From: Verrucomicrobiota bacterium
Lineage (GTDB): Bacteria; Verrucomicrobiota; Verrucomicrobiia; JADLBR01
DNA: 64,000 nt
Direction: 5' to 3'
Assembly: GCA_029560585.1 (NCBI GenBank)
Contig: JAKQKQ010000005.1
Span: forward strand, 62,001-126,000
The notes under the pieces are model-generated. The model saw nothing but the letters and a program-made list of their open reading frames with translations. It was not told the origin of the DNA and searched no databases. Position 1 is the stretch's first letter, and the number at the start of each line of letters is the position of its first letter. Of the stretch, positions 53,228 through 62,063 are shown in pieces. Position numbers and translations under genes: made by a program.

Positions 53228-54315
53228 CCTGTGCCTCCACACACTCCGGCCCGGACCGCCGCGCGATCGAGACTCATGAGCTCCGCCCGCAGAAACCCGA
53301 GGGCGTGGGCCATGCCGGCGTGCCATGGGGCATCGCACGTCATCTGGGGCGCGTGATCCGGTATCACGACGCCATCAAATCCATGGCGGTGCAACAGCCC
53401 CAGAAGACGGGGCACATCCAGATCCCCGTCGTCGATGAACGTTTCGTGGTAGGCGGGCACTTTTCCGACGACGTTGCGGCAATGGACATAGGCGATCGCG
53501 CCCCGGTCCGCAAAGCGGGCGGCGGCCTCATACAGGTCGCCACCGGCCATCTCCTGAATCGTGCCTGCGCAGAATTCCAGTGCGTTCGCTCGGCTTGGCA
53601 CCAGATCTAAAAGTCGGTCCAGATGCCGGATCTCATGCAGCATGCGCGGCGTCTGCCTGAGCGCCGGCACGGGTGGATCGTCGGGATGCGCCGCGAGGCG
53701 GACACCCTCGTTCTCGGCGACCGGCGCCAGCTCTTTTAAAAACTCGATCAGGCGCGACCAGAGTTCCGCTCGCGTGACCGGCGCGATGTGGCCGCGCGCA
53801 TCGGCATCATAGACGATATTATTCAACTGCCCGGAGGGTAGTGGCTGATCCTGGAGCGGATGGCCTTCGGCGAACGCGGGCGCCAGGGCGGCACCGCGCG
53901 CGATGGGGGCGAGCGTCCGTCCCCAGACGCCGGCGAGGCTGAAATTGTAGCCGAGGATGGGGATGCGCAGGCGACCCATGTCGCGGATCAGGCCCTTGAT
54001 TCCCTCCAATTGTTGCATTTTTCTTGGGCCGTCCAGCAGGATGTCCGACCAGAACGAGGGATCGATATTCTCGAGCGCCTCCAGTTCCAGGCCTTCGTCG
54101 TTGGCCAGGCGTTTGACACCCTCCAGTTCTTCGAGACCCCAGACGGCGCCCGCTGCCCGAGTCCGGCCAAAACAGAATTCGTCCGCAAAGGCCGGAAGAT
54201 CCTCGCGCAACCGTTCCACGAGGTGCACGACGGCGTGCGTGCAGCCGGCCTGCCTCGCGAAACGAAAGTTCTCCCGCGAGATCATGCCGCGGTGGAATCC
54301 GAGTCCGAGCTTCAT
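53224..54315 (-). CDS. uxuA: Mannonate dehydratase
   Basis: 363 aa. It converts D-mannonate to 2-keto-3-deoxy-D-gluconate. Family features are the N-terminal MKLGLGFHRGM, the strand PILGYNFSLAGVWGRT, VRLAAHPDDPPVPAL with metal-binding His, LEFCAGTIQEM, and YVHCRNVVGKVPAYHETFIDDGD (shown in part). Length is slightly under the E. coli enzyme. The start is the ATG at 54315. It lies 13 bp after the MFS transporter stop and overlaps the next gene by 4 bp, placing it inside the utilisation operon. It implies that uronate-derived sugar acids feed the pathway. Confidence 0.88.
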   Translation of the reverse strand: MKLGLGFHRGMISRENFRFARQAGCTHAVVHLVERLREDLPAFADEFCFGRTRAAGAVWGLEELEGVKRLANDEGLELEALENIDPSFWSDILLDGPRKMQQLEGIKGLIRDMGRLRIPILGYNFSLAGVWGRTLAPIARGAALAPAFAEGHPLQDQPLPSGQLNNIVYDADARGHIAPVTRAELWSRLIEFLKELAPVAENEGVRLAAHPDDPPVPALRQTPRMLHEIRHLDRLLDLVPSRANALEFCAGTIQEMAGGDLYEAAARFADRGAIAYVHCRNVVGKVPAYHETFIDDGDLDVPRLLGLLHRHGFDGVVIPDHAPQMTCDAPWHAGMAHALGFLRAELMSLDRAAVRAGVCGGTG

Positions 54316-54328
54316 CGCTGCGCCTTGG

Positions 54329-55615
54329 TTAGCATGCGGGATTTGCCCTCCCTCCATCCTCCGTGATCCGGTCTTTGTGGAATGTCCACTTGAGGGCGGC
54401 GAGTATCGCGAGCGCGCCGAGAAGGTATGCCGCGGCCAGGCCCGCGAAACCGTAGGATAGGCCGCGCACCTGGCCCAAGGATTGGGCGCAGACGCCCAGG
54501 AGCCATGGCGATAGCGAGCCGACGAGAAATGCCATCATGGTCATGACGGCCATGGCCGACGCGCGAAACCGTGGCTCTATCACATCGAAGAGCGATGTGT
54601 GCATGCTGCATTCGTAGAGGCCCCGGCACAGGCCGAACGCGGCCATCGCGATCAGCGTCGCGCCGAGGCCGGGCGCGAGCCCCACGGCGACGATGGTGGG
54701 CACGCCAAGCGCCATCGCGGCCGACTGGATCCGCAGGCGCGCCTTCGGCCAGCGCCGGGCCCACCGGTCCGAAAGGTGGCCGCCGACGATCACGCCGAGC
54801 AGCGCGAGCAAATGGTGGAAGAGCATCGCGTAACCGCCCGCCTCCGTGAGCGAGAGCGAGAACTTGTCCTTCAGGAAAGCCGGCGCCCAGACCACGTAGG
54901 CGTTGTTGACCGTGACGATGGCCGTGAAACCGATCGTGAGGAGGATCGCGGTCGGCACGCGGAAGAGTTGTCCCAGTGCATGGAGGGGATTGACCCATGT
55001 CGGGTGGGGGGCGATGGCGCCGTCGCCGGACAAGACCCTCGGGGCGTCCTTGAGGCGAAAGATGAACACGGAACCTAGGAGTATCCCGCATCCGCCGAAG
55101 ATGTAGAACGCCGACCGCCAGCCCCACCGCTGCGCGATCCATCCACCGAGGAATCCGCTCGCGATGACGCCGATGTAGAGGGCGGCCTGGTGGACCGACA
55201 TCGCGAGCGCGCGCGTCTCCCGATGGTACGTCCCGATCAACGAATAGGCCGCCGGCGCATAGAAGGACTCTCCCCCGGCGGTCGCCACGCTGCGCAGGAG
55301 GATCAGGCTGACAATGCCGCCCGCGAAACCCGTGAAGAGGGTGGCGCAGCTCCAGAATACGAGGGCGCCCGTGATGAGCCACTTGCGGCTAAGGACGTCG
55401 CCGAGATACCCGGCGAATGGCATGAGCATCGCCAACGTCGCGAACAGGACTGTGCCCACCAGCCCCACCTGTGGGTCGCTCAATCCGAGGTCGGCCCGGA
55501 TGCTGGAGAGCACAACGCCGAAGATCGCGCGGTCGCCCTGGTGGAAGAAGAAGGCGAGGCAGAGAAGAGCAAGGAGCTCCCACTTGTAATGCCGGGCTGT
55601 GGGATGTTGATTCAA
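54329..55615 (-). CDS. MFS transporter, sugar acid (hexuronate)-type
   Basis: 428 aa with 12 predicted helices. The only reasonable start is the TTG at 55615, since the frame continues upstream over the SDR gene without another start near the first helix. The loop 2-3 motif reads GYLGDVLSRKWL and the loop 8-9 repeat GGHLSDRWARRW, both classical MFS signatures. Similarity in style to ExuT/anion:cation symporters (FFHQGDRAIFGVVLSSI at the N-terminus) together with neighbouring dehydratases suggests uptake of uronate or aldonate. Confidence 0.85.
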   Translation of the reverse strand: MNQHPTARHYKWELLALLCLAFFFHQGDRAIFGVVLSSIRADLGLSDPQVGLVGTVLFATLAMLMPFAGYLGDVLSRKWLITGALVFWSCATLFTGFAGGIVSLILLRSVATAGGESFYAPAAYSLIGTYHRETRALAMSVHQAALYIGVIASGFLGGWIAQRWGWRSAFYIFGGCGILLGSVFIFRLKDAPRVLSGDGAIAPHPTWVNPLHALGQLFRVPTAILLTIGFTAIVTVNNAYVVWAPAFLKDKFSLSLTEAGGYAMLFHHLLALLGVIVGGHLSDRWARRWPKARLRIQSAAMALGVPTIVAVGLAPGLGATLIAMAAFGLCRGLYECSMHTSLFDVIEPRFRASAMAVMTMMAFLVGSLSPWLLGVCAQSLGQVRGLSYGFAGLAAAYLLGALAILAALKWTFHKDRITEDGGRANPAC

Positions 55616-55631
55616 CCGCTTAGATCTCTTG

Positions 55632-55748
55632 GAGTGAGGCGGCAAAGCGACGCAGGAGCGGCGACGCCGCTTTTGCGTCCCGCCAAAGGTGGGCGACCGG
55701 CGTTCCTCAACGTTCCAAAGCGGTGGCGTGGCCACCGCAGTCCAAAGG
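55632..55748. repeat. Type 2 repeat unit inside the utilisation operon
   Basis: It contains GGCGACGCCGCTTTTGC and TGGCCACCGCAGTCCAAAG, matching units at 29.4, 42.6 and 59.7 kb. It fills the gap between the SDR stop and the transporter start. Confidence 0.6.
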
Positions 55749-55764
55749 CGGGTGGGCGCATATC

Positions 55765-56541
55765 TTAAACCTCCGCATCCGGCGGGACGAGCGGCACGGA
55801 GCATCCGCCATCCACGACGAGGCGCGCCCCATTGATGCGGGCCGCCTTGTCCGAGGCCATGAAGAGCACGGCGTTGGCGACATCCTCTGGCGACGATTCG
55901 ATGCCGAGCGGGACGTTCATGCGCCGGCGCGCGACCTGTGCGTCGTCGAGGACGTCCCAGCGATTCGTGTGGATATAACCTGGCGCGACGCTGTTGACGC
56001 GGATGCCATGTGGTCCCAGCTCGACCGCCATCGAGCGGGTCAGGGCATCGACCCCGCCCTTGGACGCGCAGTAGGAACAGCGATTGCGGATCGGGCGCTC
56101 GGACACATTGGACCCGATGTTGATGATGGCGCCGCCGCTGCCCCCCGCGATCATCATGCGCGCGGCGAGCTGCGAGCATTGAAAGACGGCCACCAGGTTC
56201 ACGCGGACGGCCTTCTCGAATACATCGGGCGGGGTATCGACGAACGAGTACCCGATCGCCTGGAACACGGCGTTGTTGACCAGCACGTCCAGCCCCCCGC
56301 ACTCGCGCCCGACCAGCTCGAACATCGACTCGACCTGCGCGGGATCCGCAAGATCGGCCGGGGCCTGAATGATCCGGCCGGGCGCGACCGGCCGGAGGGC
56401 CTTGGCGGCGTTGGCCACGCCCTCCGCGGTGGAACTGCTCATGGCGACGACGGCGCCGGCCTCGGCGAAGAGGCGCGCGATGGCGAGGCCCGTGTTGCGC
56501 GAAGTGCCGGTGACCAGTACGCGTTTGCCCTCGAAGTTCAT
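55765..56541 (-). CDS. Short-chain dehydrogenase/reductase
   Basis: 258 aa, classical SDR. TGTSRNTG (11-18) binds NAD(P), NNA lies at 89-91, and the catalytic set is S144, Y157 and K161 (YCASK). The C-terminus GARLVVDGGCSVPL is typical of 3-oxoacyl-ACP reductase-like and sugar-acid SDRs. The start overlaps the enolase-family stop by 4 bp. From context it probably oxidises or reduces a sugar acid intermediate (for example a uronate or aldonate), not a fatty acid; this is inference. Confidence 0.85.
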   Translation of the reverse strand: MNFEGKRVLVTGTSRNTGLAIARLFAEAGAVVAMSSSTAEGVANAAKALRPVAPGRIIQAPADLADPAQVESMFELVGRECGGLDVLVNNAVFQAIGYSFVDTPPDVFEKAVRVNLVAVFQCSQLAARMMIAGGSGGAIINIGSNVSERPIRNRCSYCASKGGVDALTRSMAVELGPHGIRVNSVAPGYIHTNRWDVLDDAQVARRRMNVPLGIESSPEDVANAVLFMASDKAARINGARLVVDGGCSVPLVPPDAEV

Positions 56542-57785
56542 GACTCTGCCCTCCGGCGCGGCGCGGACTTTTTTGCTCGCGGTCCGGGGTTGTCCGCCTT
56601 GTGGCCCCGAGCCTGCTCTTGGGTATTGAAGTATGACGTGGCATCGGGCGGGCGTATCTGCGTCAGCGCCCCGGTGTAGTGGCGGAGGTCGCGTGGCTCA
56701 TAGGGGTGCTTTGCGATCGCCTCCTCGCATATGTCGATGCCCAGCCCGGGCGCGGTGGGGATGTGCATGCAGCCATCCTCGAAGCGGACGGTCTCGGTGC
56801 TGACGTCGCGCCGGTGCGTGACATCGGAGGCCATCGTCTCCAGGAGGAAGAAGTTGGGCGCGCACGCAGCGATCTGGAGCGTGGCGGCGTTGGCGACGGG
56901 TCCCGACGGGTTGTGGGGACAGACCGGGATGTGGTGGGCCTCGGCCATTGCGGCGATCTTTCGCACCTCCCCGATGCCTCCGGCGTGGCTCACGTCCGGC
57001 TGGATGAAATCGGCGCAACCGAGCCGGAGATAGTTGCGATAGTCCCAGCGGCTGTACAGTCGCTCGCCGCCGGCGATCGGCACCTTGACCCGCCGCTTGA
57101 TCTCGGCGAGGGCCTCGGGGTCGTCGGGGGGGATCGGCTCCTCAAACCACGTGACGTCAAAATCCTCGAGCGCGTGGGCGATGCGGACCGCGGTGGGCAC
57201 GTTGAAGCGGCCGTGCCCCTCGACGAGGATATCCACTTCAGGGCCGACCGCCGAGGCGACCGCGGCGATGCAGTCGAGCGCGCGGCGCAGCTCGCGCTTG
57301 CCGATGTTCATGTACGCGCTGCCGAACGGATCCCACTTCAGCCCGCGGAATCCTTGCGCTACCGCGGCCTTGGCCTTTTCGGCAAATTCGTCCGGGCGCA
57401 CCGCCGGCGCGAACCAGCCGTTGGCGTAGCACGGGACGCGGTCCCGCACCTTCCCGCCGAGCAGTTGCCAGACCGGGACGCCCAGCGCCTTGCCCTTGAT
57501 GTCCCACAGCGCCATCTCGACGCCCGCCAGCGCGCTCATCAGCACGGGCCCGCCCCGCCAATATGCGTCGCGGTACGCGTCGTGCCAGAAGGCCTCGATG
57601 TCGTGCGGGTCGCGGCCCACGAGATAGCGCTCCAGCTCGCGGCAGGCCTGCGCGACCGTCGGCTCGCGCATCTCGAGCGTGGCCTCGCCCACGCCGTGGA
57701 GGCCGCCGTCGGTCGTCACCTTCACGAACACCCAGTTCGTGCGGTACGCCTGGCATAGGAAGGTTTGTATTGAGGTGACTTTCAT
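56538..57785 (-). CDS. Enolase-superfamily sugar acid dehydratase (galactonate dehydratase-like)
   Basis: 415 aa from the ATG at 57785. Mandelate racemase fold: capping-domain start MKVTSIQTFL, metal ligands E189, E215 (FEEP) and E241 (GGER), H191 in VEGHGRF and H291 in CPHNPSG as candidate acid/base residues. This His arrangement fits the galactonate/mannonate dehydratase side of the superfamily, yielding a 2-keto-3-deoxy acid. The last 45 residues are an unusual basic tail. It is the first gene of the long minus-strand utilisation operon; an AraC-type site lies 60-90 bp upstream. Confidence 0.85.
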   Translation of the reverse strand: MKVTSIQTFLCQAYRTNWVFVKVTTDGGLHGVGEATLEMREPTVAQACRELERYLVGRDPHDIEAFWHDAYRDAYWRGGPVLMSALAGVEMALWDIKGKALGVPVWQLLGGKVRDRVPCYANGWFAPAVRPDEFAEKAKAAVAQGFRGLKWDPFGSAYMNIGKRELRRALDCIAAVASAVGPEVDILVEGHGRFNVPTAVRIAHALEDFDVTWFEEPIPPDDPEALAEIKRRVKVPIAGGERLYSRWDYRNYLRLGCADFIQPDVSHAGGIGEVRKIAAMAEAHHIPVCPHNPSGPVANAATLQIAACAPNFFLLETMASDVTHRRDVSTETVRFEDGCMHIPTAPGLGIDICEEAIAKHPYEPRDLRHYTGALTQIRPPDATSYFNTQEQARGHKADNPGPRAKKSAPRRRAES

Positions 57786-57844
57786 GGGAGCATAAAACTT
57801 TCTCGTGCCAAGGCTGCGGCGCCTCGGCATCACCGCCAACTGGC

Positions 57845-57875
57845 AAATTGCGGCAGTGAATTTCTAAAATGCGAC
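57845..57875 (-). promoter_or_regulatory. XylR/AraC-type operator, direct repeats 21 bp apart
   Basis: Minus-strand GTCGCATTTT (57875-57866) and GCCGCAATTT (57854-57845), period 21 bp, embedded in a block nearly identical to that at 40234. It lies between the divergent enolase-family and regulator genes, so it could serve both. The rest of 57876-58217 is GC-rich with small inverted repeats and no gene. Confidence 0.65.
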
Positions 57876-58217
57876 ACAGTCCCAGACTCCGAAACTCGAA
57901 TCGGCGTGCCGATTTGGCGCGCAGGCCTAAGGTCCTGGTCCTAGGGCCCGCGGCCTGAGTCTGTCTCAGAACTCCAGACCATCACCTCGATGTTGGCGTC
58001 ACACAGACACGCCGCACAGCATTTGTCGCCCGTATGAGCTGGGAGGGACGCCGGCCCCGGCGTCCGCGATTCACCAGCCACCCGACACCTGGACCAACCC
58101 GGCCCGCGAGGCCGCGGGCCCTCCCGAGGATGTTTCCGGGGCGCCTCTTCAAGTCGGGCGTCAGACAGTCGCCAGTCGAGAGGGTTTCCATGATTGCGGC
58201 CCCGCGGCGACGTTGAC

Positions 58218-59408
58218 ATGATAGGCCAAATGGCTTCGAAAATGCGTCGTGTGGCGCGCGGTGGTTCGCGCGGGTCTGAGGCCGGGGCTCCCTCGGTGGC
58301 GGTGTGCATCGATTCGCGCGATGGGCCGGGGCGCGAGCGACTGCTGGGGGTGTACCGGTTTGCGGTGGAGCGGGGGTGGCGGCTGTACCTCCTGCGGGGC
58401 GAGGAACCCGCGGTGCTTGGCCGGCTGGGGCGGCTGCCTTTGGATGGCGCGATCCTGTACGACAAGCCGGCGTCTTTCCACCGGGCCCTGCGGGCGCGCC
58501 GGGTGCCCTGCGTGGAGACGGCGGCGCGGAATCTCGAGTTCGACGATCTGGCGGTCTTCGTGGATGACGGCGCGCTGGCCCGACTGGCCGTGGAGCACCT
58601 CGCGGGCCTGGGGTTGAATAACTATGCCTATTGCGGACTGGCGCGGCGGTTACCGTCGGTGCGTCGCGCGGAGTCTTTTGAGAAGCACGTGGCGGGGCGG
58701 GGCCCTTGCGTCGCGATGTTTGAGGAATCGGTTTCCGAGGGCGAGGCTGGGCTGGACCGGCTGATACGCTGGCTCCGGCGGCTCCCTAAACCCGTGGGGC
58801 TGCTGGCCTATGACGACAAGATGGCGGAGCGGGTCCTGGCGGCCTGCGGTTGGGCGGGGATCCCGGTCCCCGACGATGTGGCGGTGCTGGGCATCGGCAA
58901 CGACGAGCTGATGTGCCAGCTCGCGCACCCGGCGCTGTCGAGCGTGGCGTTGCCCACCGCCGAGATCGGACGGCGCGCCGCGGAATCGCTGGATCGTTTC
59001 CTGCGCGGGCGCGCGCCGAAGTGCCGGCTCCAGGCGGTGGTCCCGACCGAGGTGATCGCGCGCGCCTCCACGGATCGGTATCCGACCTCGGATCCGTTGG
59101 TCGCCGGCGCGATCGCCTTCCTCGTCGGGCGGGATTCCACGCCAATCGGGACGGATCAGGTGGCGGCGGCGCTGGGCCTCTCGCGCCGGACATTGGAGCG
59201 GCGCTTCCGCGCGGTGATGGGGCGCACCGTGCATGATTTCCTGACCGAGAGGCGCATGCGGCGCGCGGCAGAACTGCTGCGGCTGCACCCGCATTCCCTG
59301 TCGGAAGTCGCGGCCCGCTGCGGATACGGGGCGCTTTCCGCGTTCATCCGCGCCTTCAATCGCGCGATGGGCTGCCACCCGCGGGAGTATCGCGCGCGGT
59401 ACCGGTGA
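58218..59408 (+). CDS. XylR-family transcriptional regulator (LacI-like sensor plus AraC HTH)
   Basis: 396 aa from the first ATG in frame (58218); ATG 58230 is an alternative. Residues 30-290 form a periplasmic-binding-protein-like sugar sensor (SVAVCIDSRDGPGRERLLGV, then VAVLGIGNDELMCQLAHPALSSVALP, both shown in part) as in LacI/XylR. Residues 300-396 are an AraC helix-turn-helix pair: LGLSRRTLERRFR and LSEVAARCGYGALSAFIRAFNRA ending GCHPREYR. Such regulators activate sugar-use operons when ligand binds. It is divergent from the enolase-family operon, with the direct-repeat site between them. Very GC-rich codon use. Confidence 0.9.
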   Translation: MIGQMASKMRRVARGGSRGSEAGAPSVAVCIDSRDGPGRERLLGVYRFAVERGWRLYLLRGEEPAVLGRLGRLPLDGAILYDKPASFHRALRARRVPCVETAARNLEFDDLAVFVDDGALARLAVEHLAGLGLNNYAYCGLARRLPSVRRAESFEKHVAGRGPCVAMFEESVSEGEAGLDRLIRWLRRLPKPVGLLAYDDKMAERVLAACGWAGIPVPDDVAVLGIGNDELMCQLAHPALSSVALPTAEIGRRAAESLDRFLRGRAPKCRLQAVVPTEVIARASTDRYPTSDPLVAGAIAFLVGRDSTPIGTDQVAAALGLSRRTLERRFRAVMGRTVHDFLTERRMRRAAELLRLHPHSLSEVAARCGYGALSAFIRAFNRAMGCHPREYRARYR

Positions 59409-59447
59409 GGAGTCCCGCGCGCGACCGCGCCGCTTTTGAGGGCAGAC

Positions 59448-59776
59448 GGAGTTCTCGGGTCAGACATCATCCCCGCCGCGGCGGGCACCGGCGGAGGTGA
59501 AAATGGGACGCAGGAGCGCGCTTGCGCGCCATTTGAATCGCCTGCAAGCAGGCTCCTACGATTCGGTGTCTCAATTCTCGGGTCAGCGCCGCCCCCGGGC
59601 GCGCCGGGACGGCGCCGGCCAGAGTCGTCCACGCGCCGGATCATTCATGATGAAACTTCTGGGGGCGGGGCCGAAGCCGATGGTCCCGGCTCGCGCTTCG
59701 CGCGCTTCCAAAGCGGTGGCGCCGTCCGGCTGTTGCCGGACTCTGCCACCGCAGTCCAAGACCCTCCCGGCGGAAT
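59448..59776. repeat. Largest composite repeat: type 1 hairpin then type 2 unit
   Basis: GCAGGAG at 59511 to CTCCTAC ending at 59560 form the REP pair; from 59572 a near-complete type 2 unit matches 29291-29546, including GGCGCCGGCCAGAGTCGTCC and the CTGCCACCGCAGTCCAAG block. No gene is visible in 59409-59826. Confidence 0.75.
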
Positions 59777-59826
59777 CGGGCCACACGCGCCATCAGGGGG
59801 AATCGATGGCGCTTTTCAACGGGCTG

Positions 59827-60117
59827 CTAGCCCCGGTTGCGCTGGCTGCGGGCGGCGATTCGGAGCGGTGGTGCGGTGGTGGTGGTGGCCGCGCGCTGGG
59901 CCATGGCCCTCCGGCGACGGCTGAGGGCGACCTGGGCCATGTGGGCCTCGCCGGCAGAGACCTCCCGCGTGCCGAGGGACGACGCGCATCCAGTGCACAG
60001 GTAGTCGTAGATCTCCTTGTCGGGGAGCACCAGGAGGAGGCGTTCCCGGACCTCGCGGGGGCCGCCACATTTTGGGCAATAGAGTTGCGCGGCGCGGAAA
60101 TTTTCGAATTGCTGCAT
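59827..60117 (-). CDS. Small zinc-ribbon cytoplasmic protein
   Basis: 96 aa from the ATG at 60117, preceded by GGGAGG with 7-nt spacing. YCPKCGGPREV and YLCTGCASS form a zinc ribbon. The tail is Arg/Ala/Thr-rich. The frame continues upstream through the adk gene in another phase, which is a shadow. It lies 4 bp after adk and is probably cotranscribed; function unknown. Confidence 0.6.
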   Translation of the reverse strand: MQQFENFRAAQLYCPKCGGPREVRERLLLVLPDKEIYDYLCTGCASSLGTREVSAGEAHMAQVALSRRRRAMAQRAATTTTAPPLRIAARSQRNRG

Positions 60118-60121
60118 GCGA

Positions 60122-60715
60122 TCAGCCTCCCCGCTCGACCCGTTCGAAGGCATCGAGTATGGAGCGAAGGACCTGGAACGGCTTTTTCGCTGCGTCAATC
60201 GGGACGACGCGGTCGCGGTAGTGGTCCAGCACGGGCATGGTCTCCTCGTCGAAGATGCGGAAGCGGCGCTGGATGGTCTCGTCGTGGATGTCGTCGAGGC
60301 GGTTCTCGTGGAGGGAGCGGCGGCGGATGCGCTCGGCGAGTTTGGAGCGATCCGTGCAATCGAGGTGGCAGACGAGGCGGACGTCTGTTTCGGGTTCCAT
60401 GAGCTTGGCCTGGGCCACGCTGCGCGGGATGCCATCGAGCACCAGGAAATGTTCCTCTGGCCGGAGTTCGCCCATGATGGAGAGATTGCGGAGGTGCTGC
60501 TGCCACAGCCGTATCGTGAGATCGTCGGGCACCAGCTGGCCCTTGGAGGAATAAGAGATGAACTCGCGTCCCAGTTCGGAGCGCGGGTCGAGGGCGCGGA
60601 AGACCTCGCCGCACGCGACGTGGAAGAAGCCGGGGACCGAGCCGAGGATTTTCCCGACGGTGCCCTTGCCGGCGCCGGGGGAGCCAATAAGTAGTATCGA
60701 TTTAATTCGTGTCAC
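60122..60715 (-). CDS. adk: Adenylate kinase
   Basis: 197 aa. It catalyses AMP + ATP to 2 ADP. P-loop GSPGAGKGT at residues 11-19, AMP-binding LVPDDLTIRL, FLVLDGIPRSVAQA (the usual DGFPR has I instead of F), and RRFRIFDEETMPVLDHY. The LID is the short form, giving the short overall length. Start ATG at 60715, 6 bp after the glcF stop. Confidence 0.92.
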   Translation of the reverse strand: MTRIKSILLIGSPGAGKGTVGKILGSVPGFFHVACGEVFRALDPRSELGREFISYSSKGQLVPDDLTIRLWQQHLRNLSIMGELRPEEHFLVLDGIPRSVAQAKLMEPETDVRLVCHLDCTDRSKLAERIRRRSLHENRLDDIHDETIQRRFRIFDEETMPVLDHYRDRVVPIDAAKKPFQVLRSILDAFERVERGG

Positions 60716-60721
60716 GATAAC

Positions 60722-62053
60722 TTATAATCTGGCCCGGCGATACGCTTGCGCAAGCAGGGAAATGGGGTGGACGACGGGGCGCCCGGGATGGGCGGAGGCG
60801 GCGATGCCGGTCTCCAGCTGGATGGTGCAGCCGGGGTTGGAGGTGACGACGGTTTCCGCGCCGGTGCGGTCGATGTGGCCCAATTTTCTCTTGAGGAGTT
60901 TTCCGGACATCTCGGGCTGCGTGATGTTGTAGACGCCGGCGCTCCCGCAGCACCATGTGCTCTCGTTGAGTTCGACGAGTTCCAATCCGGGGATGGCGCG
61001 GAGGATCTGGCGCGGCTGCTGGGTGATCTTCTGCCCGTGGCAGAGGTGGCAGGCCTCGTGATAGGTGACCCTGCCGGGGCCGCCGTTGGCGCAGCAGGAG
61101 GCCGGGGGCGCGGGTTTCTTGAAGTCGATCTCGACGAGGAATTCGTGGATGTCGCGGGCCTTGCGGTCCCAATCCTCGGCGCGGGCGCGGTACTGGGGGT
61201 CGTCGTGGAGGAGGTGGGCGTAGTGCTTGAGATGGGAGCCACAGCCGGCGGCGTTGATGATGATCGCGTCGAGTTTTTCGGGTGCGAAGGCGTCGATGTT
61301 GCGGCGGGCCAATCGCTTTGCCATTTCCCATTCGCCGTTGTGACCGTGGAGGGAGCCGCAGCAGGCCTGGCCGCGGGGCGTGAAGACCTCGCAGCCGTTC
61401 TCGAGCAGGACGTCGACGGTGTCGCGGTTGACGTGCGAGAAGACGAAATCGGCGACGCAGCCGGTGATCATGCCGACGCGGCGTTTGGGTGGGCCCTGGG
61501 GCCGCTCGGTCTCGCGGATGAGGTCGAAGGAGAACTTCGCCTGTACCTTGGGGGTGAGGGGCTCCAGTTCGCGGAAGCGTTTTGGGGCGAGGGCCATGAG
61601 GCCGAACTGGCGCACGACCCACTGGAGTCCGGTGACCTGATAGAGCCACATGAGCCTGCCGATGAGCCGGAGAAGAGGCGGGTGGCAGAAGGCCATTTCG
61701 ATGAGCGTCCAGCGGATGAGGCGGCGGAAGAGGGCGTCGGAGACCTTCGTGCGCTCGACCTCGGCGCGGCCCATCTCGAACAGTTCCGCGTAATTCACGC
61801 CGGCGGGGCAGGCGGTCATGCAGGCGAGGCAGCCGAGGCAGAACGACATCTCCTTGGCGAACTCCCGGGAGACCCCGAGGCGGTCGTCGGCCAGGGCCCG
61901 CATGAGCGCGATGCGGCCGCGGGGGCTGGAGCGCTCCATGAGCGTGGCGTCGTAGGTCGGGCACGTGGGCAGGCACATGCCGCAGTGCATGCACTGCTGG
62001 AGGACCGAGTAATCGAGGCCCTTGAGGTAGCTGGCTTGGGTGGCGGGGCTCAT
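60722..62053 (-). CDS. glcF: Glycolate/lactate oxidase iron-sulfur subunit
   Basis: 443 aa. Two 4Fe-4S motifs, CMHCGMCLPTCP and CLGCLACMTACP, lie in the first 110 residues, followed by two cysteine-rich CCG domains (QACCGSLHGHNG and TWCCGSAGVYN). This is the electron-transfer subunit that partners the FAD subunit encoded just upstream (10-bp gap). No separate glcE is present, so the complex is the two-gene form. It feeds electrons from a 2-hydroxy acid to the respiratory chain. Confidence 0.92.
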   Translation of the reverse strand: MSPATQASYLKGLDYSVLQQCMHCGMCLPTCPTYDATLMERSSPRGRIALMRALADDRLGVSREFAKEMSFCLGCLACMTACPAGVNYAELFEMGRAEVERTKVSDALFRRLIRWTLIEMAFCHPPLLRLIGRLMWLYQVTGLQWVVRQFGLMALAPKRFRELEPLTPKVQAKFSFDLIRETERPQGPPKRRVGMITGCVADFVFSHVNRDTVDVLLENGCEVFTPRGQACCGSLHGHNGEWEMAKRLARRNIDAFAPEKLDAIIINAAGCGSHLKHYAHLLHDDPQYRARAEDWDRKARDIHEFLVEIDFKKPAPPASCCANGGPGRVTYHEACHLCHGQKITQQPRQILRAIPGLELVELNESTWCCGSAGVYNITQPEMSGKLLKRKLGHIDRTGAETVVTSNPGCTIQLETGIAASAHPGRPVVHPISLLAQAYRRARL

Positions 62054-62063
62054 CGCGGCGGCC

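Noticed and set aside
54329-56644. 771-aa reading through the SDR gene into the MFS transporter
   Set aside because: The first 340 codons are out-of-phase shadow of the SDR gene; transporter helices begin only after the TTG at 55615.
29500-59800. Insertion sequences as source of the dispersed repeats
   Set aside because: No transposase frame or flanking target duplications accompany any copy; hairpin structure and size fit REP/BIME-like elements.
59827-60687. 286-aa frame covering adk
   Set aside because: The first 190 codons are a low-complexity shadow of adk; only the last 96 codons (zinc ribbon) have their own ribosome site and motif.
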